NCBI GenBank assembly: GCA_963922455.1
Contig: CAWUIO010000137.1
Location: forward strand, 1 to 16,099
Direction of reading: 5' to 3'
Source: CAWUIO01 sp963922455
GTDB taxonomy: Bacteria; Bacteroidota; Bacteroidia; Cytophagales; Microscillaceae
Length of the DNA stretch: 16,099 nucleotides
A program made the position numbers and the translations under genes. The stretch's first letter is position 1. Each line of letters begins with the position of its first letter. Under the pieces are notes generated by a model. It was given only the letters and a program-made list of their open reading frames with translations, ran no database searches and was not told the origin of the DNA. Positions 14,938-16,099 of this stretch are shown here, in pieces.

Positions 14938-15873
14938 TTAAATACGGGTGGATAAGCCCAATAATGCGTCTTCGAGGGTTCCTCCCAGTTTGAAAGCCTC
15001 GTAGGCGGCTTTGAAATTAAATTCATAGGATACCTCCCACTCAATGGGGAGGAAAAACTCGGCTAGAAAATGTAAGCGTTCTATCCCCTTACCTCCGGGT
15101 AAATAATCGATCATCTGATCGTTGGCAATATTTTCCACGCTAATGGAAAAGTGATTGAGATCATTAAGTACCTCTCCACCTAATAAGAAGTTTACCCCCA
15201 ATTGATTGGCTCCCAAGGTATCATAATCTCCTTGTTCGGAAATAATATCAGTAGTATTAGCCAATGGCTGTATATTTATCTTATTTCCAAGTATAATTTC
15301 AAAGCAAAGCTGGGTTAGCTCTATGTCGCCGGTGATTTTATGGGCTAAGGGCAATAAAAAGTATAGCAACTGTTGTTGGTAGTCGCTTAGAAAGACCACC
15401 TCTCCCAACATCTGGCTGAATAGCTCCCGCTGAATTACATTGGAAAAACCTCCCAACAGTTGACGTTCGCCCAATTCTACTTCAATTCTTTTGCGGATGA
15501 ATTCTTGGTCTAAGGGGTGGAAAAACTGCCGGGCACTGCTTTCTATCTTTTTATTGGTGTCTAGGTCTTCCAGCATTTTCTCAACAGGCTCGAAAGGTTC
15601 ATGCTGAATGGCGCCGTGGAAAAGGGTCTTCGGAAGGATATCATACAAGCCTTCCCGGCAAGTATCTACCCTGAGCTTCGTCTCTCTGTGGGAAGTCTCG
15701 AGTATAGCTTGTAGTATCTCGAGCCGGTAAGCCCTCTTGAACAGTCCCAAGGGGCGCAAATTCAACTCATCCATTTCTACATAACCCATTTCCAGCAGCT
15801 CGGCCAGTAATACCTCGAGCTTTATTTCAGAATGGGGCAATACATCTAAAACATCGCTTAACTCCCCTTTCAT
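14938..15873 (-). CDS. tssG: T6SS baseplate subunit TssG (Bacteroidota type)
   Basis: A 311-aa cytosolic protein with the TssG pattern of Bacteroidota: an N-terminal VLPHSEIKLEVLLAELLEMG, GLYDILPKTLFHG near residue 94, then FFHPLDQEFIRKRIEVELGE (about 117-136), and LLPLAHKITGDIELTQLCFE (about 174-193). The C-terminal half is beta-rich (LGVNFLLGGEVLNDLNHFSI). TssG joins TssF in the baseplate wedge, but tssF is not in this window, which is unusual because they are normally neighbours. It is the first gene of the minus-strand operon; the 160 bases upstream are AT-rich, and I see no clear TAnnTTTG promoter there. Confidence 0.7.
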   Translation of the reverse strand: MKGELSDVLDVLPHSEIKLEVLLAELLEMGYVEMDELNLRPLGLFKRAYRLEILQAILETSHRETKLRVDTCREGLYDILPKTLFHGAIQHEPFEPVEKMLEDLDTNKKIESSARQFFHPLDQEFIRKRIEVELGERQLLGGFSNVIQRELFSQMLGEVVFLSDYQQQLLYFLLPLAHKITGDIELTQLCFEIILGNKINIQPLANTTDIISEQGDYDTLGANQLGVNFLLGGEVLNDLNHFSISVENIANDQMIDYLPGGKGIERLHFLAEFFLPIEWEVSYEFNFKAAYEAFKLGGTLEDALLGLSTRI

Positions 15874-16036
15874 AAGTCTTAGGTCTTGTGTGTATTATTT
15901 TTAAAGCAAGGTTTTTTCATTACCCTCTTGGTCTATTTTTTTTAATTGGTATCTCGCTACGTTTTTTCTACATAATCACTTCCCCAAACCCCGGACTCTC
16001 TTTTTAAGCACCAAAGCCGGTTTATTATCCAGATTG

Positions 16037-16099
16037 GCTTAGGGATAGGCGCCCGTATGGGCCGAGACCGCCGCTGGATGCGGGTTGGCCGGCTCGGCA
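16037..16099 (+). repeat. Dispersed structured intergenic repeat, copy D (cut by window edge)
   Basis: GGCTTAGGGATAGGCGCCCG opens the copy, followed by GAGACCGCCGCTGG as in copy A. GCCGAG (16061-16066) pairs with CTCGGC (16093-16098) across 26 nt, the same loop length as in copy A but with different arm sequence. The right part lies beyond the window. Confidence 0.6.

Overview
The window looks like a chromosomal segment of a Bacteroidota bacterium, probably of the Cytophagales/Saprospirales type. Three things point there: a Bacteroidota-type (T6SSiii) secretion cluster with TssN, TssO-like and TssK proteins; promoter boxes of the TAnnTTTG type ahead of a tRNA and of accessory genes; and a GC-rich dispersed intergenic repeat set in AT-richer DNA. 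No search was run; all calls come from reading the sequence and translations.

Left part (1-3262): repeat copy A, then on the minus strand mtaB (tRNA methylthiotransferase) and a small membrane protein with a winged-helix-like tail, followed on the plus strand by an intact tRNA-Leu(GAG) and a Uma2-family nuclease-like protein.

Middle part (about 3263-10912): an accessory and degraded region. It holds repeat copies C, E and B; a hipBA toxin-antitoxin remnant (operator array, hipB with a stop codon directly after its natural ATG, hipA cut after 36 codons); two C-terminal scraps of type I restriction specificity subunits (HsdS) that flank an intact RloA/RloB (AbiL-like) defence pair; a PIN toxin and its antitoxin, each with one in-frame TAA; a DUF91/NucS-like nuclease joined to a RAMA-like domain and broken by one frameshift; a zinc-binding HNH-like gene with one TAA and a T10-tract frameshift; and a pile of gene 3' ends (HsdR, a histidine-kinase ATPase domain, an unknown helical tail, a CHAT-like domain). 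Within this region only rloA and rloB look fully intact, which suggests that the pair is recent or under selection.

Right part (10928-15873): a minus-strand operon encoding part of a T6SSiii apparatus, in transcription order tssG, tssN, tssK, a TssO-like protein and a second TssO-like membrane/coiled-coil protein. Sheath, tube, spike, ClpV, TssF, TssP, TssQ and TssR are not in the window. Repeat copy D closes the window.

The most unusual signals are the dispersed repeat, whose paired arms differ in sequence between copies yet stay complementary at constant loop lengths; the exact 40-bp spacing of three hip operators; the RAMA-nuclease fusion; the RloB C-terminal beta-rich extension; and the concentration of single-lesion pseudogenes and 3'-end gene fragments.
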